From Candidatus Egerieousia equi (GTDB lineage: Bacteria; Bacteroidota; Bacteroidia; Bacteroidales; UBA932): a stretch of DNA of 41,433 bases. Below, piece after piece: positions 31,123 to 38,689 of the stretch (the first letter of the stretch is position 1; each line of letters begins with the position of its first letter). Below the pieces are notes generated by a model, which was given only the letters and a program-made list of their open reading frames with translations, was not told the DNA's origin and did not search any database. The translations under genes and the position numbers were made by a program. The DNA lies in the NCBI GenBank assembly GCA_018065035.1, contig JAGHUC010000003.1, positions 1 to 41,433 on the forward strand, in the 5' to 3' direction.

Positions 31123-31578
31123 ATGGCAAAATTCGCAAGAACAGGTAGCAAAGAAGCTCCTAAACTTAACACATCATCTCTTCCTGATATCGTCTTCATG
31201 ATTTTGTTCTTCTTCATGGTCACAACCCAGTTGAGAGACCAGGAGGCTCTGGTAACAGTCAACTTGCCAAAAGCAAGTGAAATAGCAAAACTTGAACGTA
31301 AGGATTTGGCTTCTTACATCAACATAGGTACACCTGTTAAGAGCAAACAGGCTGAGTTCGGTACCGATTCACGTATCCAGTTGAATGACTCCTTCAAGAG
31401 CGTTCAGGATATCCGTGACTTCGTAGCTGCTGAGCGTGACGCTCTTTCAGAGGCTGACAGAAGCTTTATGACAGTTGTTATCAAAGCGGACCAGAACGTA
31501 CGTATGGGTATTATTACCGATGTCAAGCAGGAATTGAGACGTTGTTCAGCTCTTAAGATCATGTACTCTGCAAAATAG
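31123..31578 (+). CDS. ExbD/TolR-like biopolymer transport protein (short form)
   Basis: A 151-residue second ExbD paralogue. The membrane segment (about 21-37, PDIVFMILFFFMVTT) holds the conserved Asp22. The periplasmic domain follows with IRDFVAAERDALSEADRSF and VVIKADQNVRMG, the usual ExbD fold. It starts after a good AGGAGG-like site (AAGGAGGATTGAGAAATG). It is the last gene of the operon; a strong terminator follows at 31605-31641. Confidence 0.9.
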   Translation: MAKFARTGSKEAPKLNTSSLPDIVFMILFFFMVTTQLRDQEALVTVNLPKASEIAKLERKDLASYINIGTPVKSKQAEFGTDSRIQLNDSFKSVQDIRDFVAAERDALSEADRSFMTVVIKADQNVRMGIITDVKQELRRCSALKIMYSAK

Positions 31579-31604
31579 TGCAACTTAAGACTGTTGTTGA
31601 TAAA

Positions 31605-31641
31605 AGGAGACGGCTGAAAATGTCAGCTGTCTCTTTTTTTT
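31605..31641 (+). terminator. Strong Rho-independent terminator of the ExbB/ExbD operon
   Basis: An 11-bp stem (31607-31617 with 31623-31633; GAGACGGCTGA and TCAGCTGTCTC, one G-U pair) around a 5-base loop, then eight T. It ends 4 bases before the -7 box of the next promoter. Confidence 0.9.
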
Positions 31642-31644
31642 AAT

Positions 31645-31652
31645 TATCTTTG
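31645..31652 (+). promoter_or_regulatory. Predicted -7 element of the alkaline phosphatase gene
   Basis: TATCTTTG is a perfect TAnnTTTG match, 27-34 bases before the start codon. The -33 position falls inside the terminator stem and shows no TTTG, so the call rests on the -7 box only. Confidence 0.45.
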
Positions 31653-31678
31653 TAGCAGTTGTGTTATTATTATTAATG

Positions 31679-32956
31679 ATGAAAAGGAATATTCAAATTC
31701 TTGCGGCGTTGCTGCTTCTCTTTCTTTCATCCTGCGCAAATGATCCACAGGACAACAAAGCAAAATATGTTTTTTATTTTATTGGTGACGGAATGGGCTT
31801 CTCTCATATAGCCCTGACAGAAGCATACATTGCCGAGGCTGTAACTCCGGGTGAGGCTGATGAACCTTCCAGTTTCCCTTTGTGTTTCACACAGTTCCCG
31901 GTTATGGGCATGGCTACTACATATTCGGCAAGCAACTGGATCACCTGTTCTTCTGCTGCAGGAACAGCTCTTTCCACCGGCTTCAAGACGGGTAATCATA
32001 TGCTTGGTGTCCTTCCGGATTCAACGGAACTGACAAGTATTTCCTATATGATACACAATGCCGGCCGCAACGTTGGTATCATGTCAAATGTCCCTATTGA
32101 TCATGCAACGCCTGCCTGCTTCTATGCATCGAGTGCATCAAGAAGCGATTATTTCAATGTTGCAAGCCAGATGCCGGCCAGCGGCTTTGAATTCTTTGCA
32201 GGCGGCGGACTTTATGGTGTCAAGGGCGTTGATGCTCAGGACAGTACCAAACGTCTCGAACTTGAAAAAATGATTGCTGATGCGGGCTATACAATTGCTT
32301 ACGGTATGGATGATTATAAATCAAAGAAGGACAATCGTGGAAAGATGGTTCTTGTTCAATCCGGTACTTTGAGAGGGGCAACCCTTCCGTATGCGAGTGA
32401 CAGAGAAATTTCGGATATGAGTTTGACTGATATGGTTGAAACTGCCATTGAAAGACTTGATGACGGAAAAGGCTTCTTCATCATGGCTGAAGGAGGTATG
32501 ATAGACTGGGCCGCACACGACAATGACGTTGCAAATACCATATACGAGATCATAGACATGGACCAGGCAATAAGGGTGGCTTACGATTTCTACCTTGAAC
32601 ATCCCGATGAAACATTGATTGTGGTAACTGCCGATCATGAGACAGGGGGCGTGTCAATAGGAAGGGGCAGCGGTTACACAATAGAGCTTGAGAATGTGCC
32701 GGCAATGAAAAGCGATACCACCAAGTCCAATCTTACTCTTGACAATTACATGCATGGCCCTGAGCAGCTTGATTCAGTTTCAGTCAAGACAAAAATCGGT
32801 TGGACCACTTCATCACATTGCGGCGGTGCCGTGCCTGTCTTTGCCATAGGCGCAGGCAGCTTGCAGTTCGCAGGAAGACAGAATAACACTGATATCCCTA
32901 GAAAGATATGCAGCGCCATGGGTATTGAATTCAACCCGGACATGAAAAAGCATTAA
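31679..32956 (+). CDS. Alkaline phosphatase lipoprotein (PhoA superfamily)
   Basis: A 425-residue phosphomonoesterase. The N-terminus (MKRNIQILAALLLLFLSSC) is a lipoprotein signal, so it is periplasmic or surface-anchored. Metal-site blocks: FIGDGMG, MAEGGMIDWAAHDND, VVTADHETGGVS and TTSSHCGGAVPV. The nucleophile region reads ITCSSAAGTALSTG, so Cys90 stands where the usual Asp precedes the nucleophilic Ser (Ser91). The ATGs at 31676 and 31679 are both possible. It follows a terminator and has its own -7 box. The GHL10-SGNH gene begins 26 bases later. Physiological substrate unknown. Confidence 0.9.
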   Translation: MKRNIQILAALLLLFLSSCANDPQDNKAKYVFYFIGDGMGFSHIALTEAYIAEAVTPGEADEPSSFPLCFTQFPVMGMATTYSASNWITCSSAAGTALSTGFKTGNHMLGVLPDSTELTSISYMIHNAGRNVGIMSNVPIDHATPACFYASSASRSDYFNVASQMPASGFEFFAGGGLYGVKGVDAQDSTKRLELEKMIADAGYTIAYGMDDYKSKKDNRGKMVLVQSGTLRGATLPYASDREISDMSLTDMVETAIERLDDGKGFFIMAEGGMIDWAAHDNDVANTIYEIIDMDQAIRVAYDFYLEHPDETLIVVTADHETGGVSIGRGSGYTIELENVPAMKSDTTKSNLTLDNYMHGPEQLDSVSVKTKIGWTTSSHCGGAVPVFAIGAGSLQFAGRQNNTDIPRKICSAMGIEFNPDMKKH

Positions 32957-32982
32957 AAGTATAATCAATATACATAGATAGT

Positions 32983-35157
32983 ATGAAAACAAGACAGTTC
33001 ATATCCGCCATGGCTTCAGCAGTGATTCTGCTGGCGGTATCTGCAAACAGTTTCGCACAGGAGCTTCCTAAATGCGAGTTCAGGGGAGCCTGGTTGCATA
33101 TTGTAGGCAACAAACGCATTGCTACACAGACCAGTTCCCAGTTGCAGGAGAAATTGATTGCAACTCTCGATTCCTTGAAACTTGCCGGCTGCAATGCGGT
33201 CCTCTTTCAGGTAAGACCGGACGCTGACGCCTTCTATGATTCGAAACTTGAACCTTGGACCAGATATCTCACCGGCGTTCAGGGCAGGGCACCGGAACCA
33301 TATTGGGATCCTCTTGCATTTGCAGTTGAGGAGTGCCACAAACGCGGTATGGAACTGCATGCCTGGTGCAATCCTTACAGAGTTACATCGGAGGAAAGTG
33401 ACATACTTTGCGATGACCATTTGTATCACAGGCATCCGGAGCTTTTCGTGAAATATGGCAAGCAGTGGTATTTCAATCCGGGTGAGCCTGCTTCAAGAAA
33501 GTTCGTGACCAAGGTGATGGTTGACATTGTAAAGAGGTATGATGTTGACGCCATTCACTTCGATGATTATTTCTATCCTTATCCTATTGAAGGGCAGGAA
33601 TTCGATGATGAGGCTTCTTTCAGGAAATATGGTGCGAAGCAGGGTTTTGACAAGGACCACAAGGCCGACTGGAGACGTGACAACGTTACAATTCTGATGC
33701 GCGACATTAACATTGCCATAAAGAAGGTGAAGCCTTGGATAAGACTTGGTATCAGTCCTTTCGGCATTCACAGGAACAAGAAGGACACTCCTGACGGCAG
33801 CGGAAGCGAGACAAACGGCCTCTCATGCTACGAGGCTCTGTATGCCGACATTCCTCTCTGGGTTGAAAAGGGTTACATAGATTACAACGTGCCGCAGATT
33901 TACTGGGAGATAGGACATCCAAGAGCTGATTACGAGGTCCTTATCAAATGGTGGAGCGCAAATACTCCAAAGGCTCATTTCTATGTGGGCCAGAATGTAA
34001 GTTCATTGAACAAAAAAGATTTGAACAATCCTGAGACAACTCAGTTGAGGCGCAAGATGGAACTTGTCAGGACCTTACCTAACGTTCATGGCAATGTCTG
34101 GTGGCCGGGCTGGTCGGTTGTGCGTAATCATGCACATATTGCCGACAGCCTCATTCAGGTTTATCAGAAGTATCCTGCACTTATCCCTGCATATTCCGAT
34201 ATTGATTCAACAGCTCCGAAACCGGTTGAGAATCTCAGGAAAGAGGGTTACCTCCTCAAATGGAACCAGAATAGGAAGGACGCTTCCGACAAGATGCAGA
34301 AAGCTCATTTCTATGTCATATACTACTTCCCTGCAGGCGTTGAGGTTGATACCAACAACAGCAAGTACATAATAAAGATTACACGTGACACCCAGTTCAG
34401 CATTGCTGAAAACTGCCATCACAAGGACAGAAGCCTGGATCATAAAAAAGGCAGCAGGTATGTGGTGAGCGTAGTTGACAAATGCTGGAACGAGAGTCGT
34501 GGCAATATCGTCTGGGAGGAGACCAAGGACTACTGTGATTATTACTATCCACGTCTGGAGGAGTTTGCGAGCCAGATTCCAGTGGATTCAAAGGATTATG
34601 TATTCCTTGGCAACAGCCTTACACAGGGCGGCAAATGGGAGGAGTACTTCCCTGAAGTGCAGGCGGAGCTTGAGAAGAAAGGAGGCTCTATCCGCAACAG
34701 AGGAATCATTGGTGACACTGCCGATGGAATATATGACAGACTTGAGGAAATCCTCAACGGAAAGCCTGCGAAACTGTTCTTCCTTACAGGTGCCAATGAC
34801 ATAAGCCACAACCTGAGCGCCGATACCATCGTTGGTAGAATAGAGAAAGTGATTGACAGAGTTCAGCAAGAATGCCCGAAGACAAGGATATATGTGGAAA
34901 GCCTTCTGCCTTTCAACGAGAGTTTCAAGAGATACAAGGCTTTGAACGGCAAGACACATGTTGTGAACGAGACCAATGCCGTTCTGGAGAAAATGTGCGA
35001 GCGCAGGGGTGTTGAATTCATTTACATCCACGATCTGTTCCTTGAGGATGGCAGCAAGGAGGTTCTCAAGGCAAGCATTTCACCTGATGGATTGCATTTG
35101 AAACCTGAAGGTTATCAAATATGGAAAGAGGGTATAAGGAAGTGGGTTGAGGAATAA
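32983..35157 (+). CDS. GHL10-type glycoside hydrolase fused to an SGNH esterase
   Basis: A 724-residue secreted protein with signal cleavage after SFAQ (about residue 26). Residues about 30-410 are the GHL10/DUF187 barrel, with EFRGAWLH at the start, WCNPYR, and HFDDYFYPY (His192, Asp194, Asp195). Characterised relatives such as E. coli DigH cleave glycan strands stripped of peptides. Residues about 415-510 look like a fibronectin-type linker. Residues about 530-724 are a complete SGNH hydrolase: FLGNSLTQGG (Ser545), IIGDTADGI, TGANDISH (Asn605) and SPDGLHL (Asp702, His705). One polypeptide could thus deacylate and cut a glycan. The fusion is in frame, with no sign of a sequencing error. asnS starts 53 bases later. 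Confidence 0.88.
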   Translation: MKTRQFISAMASAVILLAVSANSFAQELPKCEFRGAWLHIVGNKRIATQTSSQLQEKLIATLDSLKLAGCNAVLFQVRPDADAFYDSKLEPWTRYLTGVQGRAPEPYWDPLAFAVEECHKRGMELHAWCNPYRVTSEESDILCDDHLYHRHPELFVKYGKQWYFNPGEPASRKFVTKVMVDIVKRYDVDAIHFDDYFYPYPIEGQEFDDEASFRKYGAKQGFDKDHKADWRRDNVTILMRDINIAIKKVKPWIRLGISPFGIHRNKKDTPDGSGSETNGLSCYEALYADIPLWVEKGYIDYNVPQIYWEIGHPRADYEVLIKWWSANTPKAHFYVGQNVSSLNKKDLNNPETTQLRRKMELVRTLPNVHGNVWWPGWSVVRNHAHIADSLIQVYQKYPALIPAYSDIDSTAPKPVENLRKEGYLLKWNQNRKDASDKMQKAHFYVIYYFPAGVEVDTNNSKYIIKITRDTQFSIAENCHHKDRSLDHKKGSRYVVSVVDKCWNESRGNIVWEETKDYCDYYYPRLEEFASQIPVDSKDYVFLGNSLTQGGKWEEYFPEVQAELEKKGGSIRNRGIIGDTADGIYDRLEEILNGKPAKLFFLTGANDISHNLSADTIVGRIEKVIDRVQQECPKTRIYVESLLPFNESFKRYKALNGKTHVVNETNAVLEKMCERRGVEFIYIHDLFLEDGSKEVLKASISPDGLHLKPEGYQIWKEGIRKWVEE

Positions 35158-35177
35158 CATCAAATTTGTATTTTAGT

Positions 35178-35185
35178 TATTTTTG
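35178..35185 (+). promoter_or_regulatory. Predicted -7 element of asnS
   Basis: TATTTTTG matches TAnnTTTG, 26-33 bases before the asnS ATG at 35211. No TTTG lies at the usual -33 distance (one at 35165-35168 is too close). AT-rich flanks support a promoter. Confidence 0.4.
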
Positions 35186-35210
35186 CGTTTTGAAATTACG
35201 TTAAATCATT

Positions 35211-36602
35211 ATGGAAGATATCAAAAGGTTAAGGGTGGTGGAGCTGCTTTCAAAGACTCCCGGATGTGATGTACTGGCCAAAGGCTGGGTAAGAACCAAA
35301 AGAGGGAACAAGAACGTTTCGTTCATAGCTTTGAACGATGGCTCTACAATAAACAATATTCAGGTGGTTTGCGATGCCGCCGTTTTCAGTGAGGATCTGC
35401 TCAAGGACATTACCACAGGCGCATGTCTTGCAGTTTGGGGCAAACTTGTGGAGTCTCAGGGAAAGGGGCAGAGCGTTGAGATCCAGGCTTCAAGAATAGA
35501 AATCTACGGCAAGGCCGATGCAACTTACCCTCTTCAGAAAAAGGGCCACAGCCTTGAGTTCCTCAGGGAGATAGCACATTTGCGTCCAAGGACAAACACG
35601 ATGGGTGCCGTATTGAGAATACGCCACGCAATGGCTTTTGCAATACACAGCTATTTCAACAGCAAAGGCTTCTTCTATCTTCATACACCTCTGATCACTG
35701 CTTCCGACTGTGAGGGAGCAGGTGAGATGTTCCAGGTTACTACAATGGATCTTGACAACGTTCCTAAGACCGAGGATGGAAAGATAGATTACAGCAAGGA
35801 CTTCTTCGGACGCCAGACATCCCTCACGGTAAGCGGACAGCTTGAAGGTGAGCTTGGAGCAATGTCACTCGGACAGATTTATACTTTCGGACCAACTTTC
35901 AGGGCGGAGAATTCAAATACTCCAAGGCATCTCGCCGAGTTCTGGATGGTTGAACCTGAGGTTGCTTTCAATGATATCACCGACAACATGAATCTTGCCG
36001 AGGATTTCATCAAGTATCTGGTGAAGTATGCTCTCGACCATTGCATGGACGATCTGAAATTCCTCAACGACATGTTTGACAAGGAGCTGATAAGCCGTCT
36101 GGAAGGCGTTATCAATACTGAGTTCGTAAGACTGCCATACACCGAAGGCGTTAAGATACTTATGGAGAGCGGCAGGAAGTTCGAGTTCCCTGTTGGCTGG
36201 GGCATAGACCTTCAGAGCGAGCATGAGCGTTATCTTGTTGAGGAGCATTTCAAGAAACCTGTGATACTTACAGACTATCCTAAGGATATCAAGGCATTCT
36301 ACATGAAGCAGAATGATGATGGCAAAACTGTAAGGGCAATGGACGTTCTCTTCCCTAAGATAGGTGAAATCATAGGCGGTTCCGAAAGGGAGGAGTCACT
36401 TGAGAAACTTGAGAGAAGAATAGCCGAACTCAAGATGGATACAAGAAACCTCTGGTGGTACATAGATACCAGAAGATTCGGTACAGCACCTCACAGCGGC
36501 TTCGGACTCGGATTCGAGAGACTGCTGCTCTTTGTGACAGGTATGTCAAACATCCGCGACGTGATTCCGTTCCCAAGAACACCTAAAACAGCCGAATTCT
36601 AG
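35211..36602 (+). CDS. asnS: Asparagine-tRNA ligase
   Basis: A 463-residue class II synthetase charging tRNA-Asn. The OB-fold anticodon-binding domain (about 20-105; [20 protein letters not shown]) is followed by the catalytic core. Motif 2 is [21 protein letters not shown], and motif 3 is [15 protein letters not shown]. The length is typical of bacterial AsnS. It probably starts its own transcription unit with udk, which begins 21 bases downstream. Confidence 0.97.
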   Translation: MEDIKRLRVVELLSKTPGCDVLAKGWVRTKRGNKNVSFIALNDGSTINNIQVVCDAAVFSEDLLKDITTGACLAVWGKLVESQGKGQSVEIQASRIEIYGKADATYPLQKKGHSLEFLREIAHLRPRTNTMGAVLRIRHAMAFAIHSYFNSKGFFYLHTPLITASDCEGAGEMFQVTTMDLDNVPKTEDGKIDYSKDFFGRQTSLTVSGQLEGELGAMSLGQIYTFGPTFRAENSNTPRHLAEFWMVEPEVAFNDITDNMNLAEDFIKYLVKYALDHCMDDLKFLNDMFDKELISRLEGVINTEFVRLPYTEGVKILMESGRKFEFPVGWGIDLQSEHERYLVEEHFKKPVILTDYPKDIKAFYMKQNDDGKTVRAMDVLFPKIGEIIGGSEREESLEKLERRIAELKMDTRNLWWYIDTRRFGTAPHSGFGLGFERLLLFVTGMSNIRDVIPFPRTPKTAEF

Positions 36603-36623
36603 TAAGATTAAAGATTCTCAGCC

Positions 36624-37244
36624 ATGTTGATAATAGGAATAGCAGGTGGTACAGGCTCAGGCAAGACCACGGTAGTGAACAAACTCAGAACAGCTTTGAG
36701 GGATGAGAAGATTGTGATCATTCCGCAGGACAGTTACTATAAGGACTGCAGCCATCTGTCCGAGGAGGAGAAGGCGGTTTATAATTTCGATCATCCCGAT
36801 TCAGTGGATTTCGACCTCCTTATCCAGCACCTGGAAACTTTGAAGAGCGGCAAGGGCGTTGACCAGCCTGTTTATTCTTATGTTACCTGCTGCAGAAGCA
36901 TTGTTGATACCGTGAGGGTTGAACCTGCGGAGATAATCATAGTTGAAGGCATACTTATCTTCACCAACAAGAGCCTGCTCAAGATGCTTGATCTGAAAGT
37001 TTTCGTTGACGCAGACGCCGACGACAGGCTGGGCCGTGTAATCTGCCGTGACATTGTTGAACGCGGCAAGACAGTCCAGCAGGTCCTTGACAGGTACCAG
37101 CTCACAGTAAAGCCTATGCACAACCAGTTTATAGAGCCAAGCAAGAAATTCGCCGACATTGTAATCCCTCAGGGAGGCAACAACAAGGTTGCCATTGATG
37201 TCCTTCTTGCAAGAATTGAAAAGGCCCTGCAGCAGAACAGGTAA
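36624..37244 (+). CDS. udk: Uridine kinase
   Basis: A 206-residue kinase phosphorylating uridine and cytidine in pyrimidine salvage. The Walker A loop GGTGSGKTTVV (8-18), QDSYYKDCSHLS and FDHPDSVDFDLL are diagnostic of uridine kinase. The length is normal. It lies 21 bases after asnS and 19 bases before the TonB-like gene. Pyrimidine genes pyrB and pyrI are also in this window but on the other strand. Confidence 0.95.
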   Translation: MLIIGIAGGTGSGKTTVVNKLRTALRDEKIVIIPQDSYYKDCSHLSEEEKAVYNFDHPDSVDFDLLIQHLETLKSGKGVDQPVYSYVTCCRSIVDTVRVEPAEIIIVEGILIFTNKSLLKMLDLKVFVDADADDRLGRVICRDIVERGKTVQQVLDRYQLTVKPMHNQFIEPSKKFADIVIPQGGNNKVAIDVLLARIEKALQQNR

Positions 37245-37263
37245 AGTCATTTTTTATACAGCG

Positions 37264-37986
37264 ATGGACAAGGAGCAGAAGAAAGAGAAGAACGTGGGGC
37301 TTTACGCCACCATCATATTCCATCTTCTGCTCGTTATTGTCCTTTTGTGCGCATCCATACGCAATGTGATAGTAGGGGACCCCGTCTTTGAACTTGATTT
37401 CTCGGCACAGGAGGCGCAGGAGGAGATTGAAAAACTGGAGATGATGAAGGAACAGGCTGCGCGCGAAGTGGAGGAAATGCTTGCAGCAGCATCCAGTACA
37501 CCGGCTTCCGCATACAGGAACATTGCAGTTGACCGCAATTCCGCACTGAAGGATGACCGCCATGCAAATCCCGATGCGGTAATGGAGGAAGCACGTGAAC
37601 TTCAGCGCAAACTCAATCAATCCAAGGCCGACGCATCTTCAAGCGAGGATGATGAAGTGGCCGTTCCAGACAAGTCCGAGAAAAAGGAGAACGCTCCACA
37701 GTACAAGGGCCCTACGGTCCTTTCATATTCCCTGGATGGCAGAAAAGCCATCTATCTTCCGGTCCCGGTATACAAATGCATGGGAGGAGGGGATGTAAGC
37801 ATTCAGATAAGCGTTAACAGAAAGGGCAAGGTGGTTGCCGCCAAGGTCATTGAGGCCGCCTCAGTGTCCGATGAGTGCATACGGAAGGCTGCGCTCGATG
37901 CTGCAAAAAGAAGCACATTCTCGGCCAGCAGCAAGGCTCCCGAAAAGCAGATAGGTGATATAACCTACAGATTCATTGCACAATAA
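37264..37986 (+). CDS. TonB-like energy transducer
   Basis: A 240-residue protein with one N-terminal membrane segment (about 11-33), short cytoplasmic N-terminus KEQKKEKN, then a periplasmic part. Residues about 45-80 are rich in Glu and Ala and look like a coiled coil. A Ser/Asp-rich linker (110-150) follows, and a TonB-C-like domain ends it (about 150-240; VSIQISVNRKGKVVAAKVIEAAS then CIRKAALDAAKRSTF). The long proline-rich spacer of classical TonB is missing. The frame extends back to 37189, but the ATG at 37264 excludes the end of udk. It is followed 29 bases later by a periplasmic hypothetical and a TonB-dependent receptor. Confidence 0.75.
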   Translation: MDKEQKKEKNVGLYATIIFHLLLVIVLLCASIRNVIVGDPVFELDFSAQEAQEEIEKLEMMKEQAAREVEEMLAAASSTPASAYRNIAVDRNSALKDDRHANPDAVMEEARELQRKLNQSKADASSSEDDEVAVPDKSEKKENAPQYKGPTVLSYSLDGRKAIYLPVPVYKCMGGGDVSIQISVNRKGKVVAAKVIEAASVSDECIRKAALDAAKRSTFSASSKAPEKQIGDITYRFIAQ

Positions 37987-38015
37987 TTCAGAGAAAATAC
38001 AAATCCATTAAAACA

Positions 38016-38684
38016 ATGTCCTACACTTTAAGAAAAATGGTGGCGCTTGTCACCTGTCTTGTTTCATTCACTGCATACTCCCAGACCTATGAGGATTATG
38101 CCTCACAGGCAGGTGAGAACATGCTTTTATACAGAGGAAGCCAGGCCGTACAATACAGGAAGGCGCATAATGGGAATCCTTACTGGTATTCCCAGGAGTT
38201 CAAGGACGGGAGCCTTGTATACAACGGCAAGGAGTATTTCAATGTCAAACTGAACATAGATGCCGCCGCAGGGCAGCTTCTCATACTCCATCCCAACGGA
38301 GTGTCACAGATCACCCTCTACAGAAATCTTGTTGATTCATTCACTATCGATGGCAAAGAATATTACAATCTCAAGAAACAGGGCTATGATGTCCAGGAAG
38401 GCTTCTTTGAAATGATGCTTGAGGCAGATGGCGGCATTCGCATTTACAGGCGCATTGACAAGATACTTCAGGATGACATCCGCTATCATAATCAGGGAAG
38501 CGGGGATTATGAGATAGGGTATTATGACCCGAACTACAAAAGGAACGTTCATCCATATTTCTACAACAAGGAAAGCTTTCTTGTGATTCAGCCCGGGAAG
38601 ATATTGACTGCCAGAAACAGGAAGGCACTGGCTTCAATATTCAGGAAAAACAAGGAACTGAGGAGAACAATTGAAAATCTGTAA
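38016..38684 (+). CDS. Periplasmic protein of unknown function beside a TonB-dependent receptor
   Basis: A 222-residue protein that I do not recognise. The signal peptide (MSYTLRKMVALVTCLVSFTAYSQ) predicts export with cleavage near residue 22. The mature part is soluble, tyrosine- and asparagine-rich, mixed alpha/beta, with repeated GKEY(F/Y)N blocks around residues 72 and 112, and a basic tail (RNRKALASIFRKNKELRRTI). It ends 5 bases before the receptor ATG, so it is very probably co-expressed with it. A role in binding the receptor or its substrate is a guess. Confidence 0.75.
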   Translation: MSYTLRKMVALVTCLVSFTAYSQTYEDYASQAGENMLLYRGSQAVQYRKAHNGNPYWYSQEFKDGSLVYNGKEYFNVKLNIDAAAGQLLILHPNGVSQITLYRNLVDSFTIDGKEYYNLKKQGYDVQEGFFEMMLEADGGIRIYRRIDKILQDDIRYHNQGSGDYEIGYYDPNYKRNVHPYFYNKESFLVIQPGKILTARNRKALASIFRKNKELRRTIENL

Positions 38685-38689
38685 GCAAT

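Noticed and set aside
33016-33435. Minus-strand open frame inside the GHL10-SGNH gene
   Set aside because: A shadow of the well-supported plus-strand gene.
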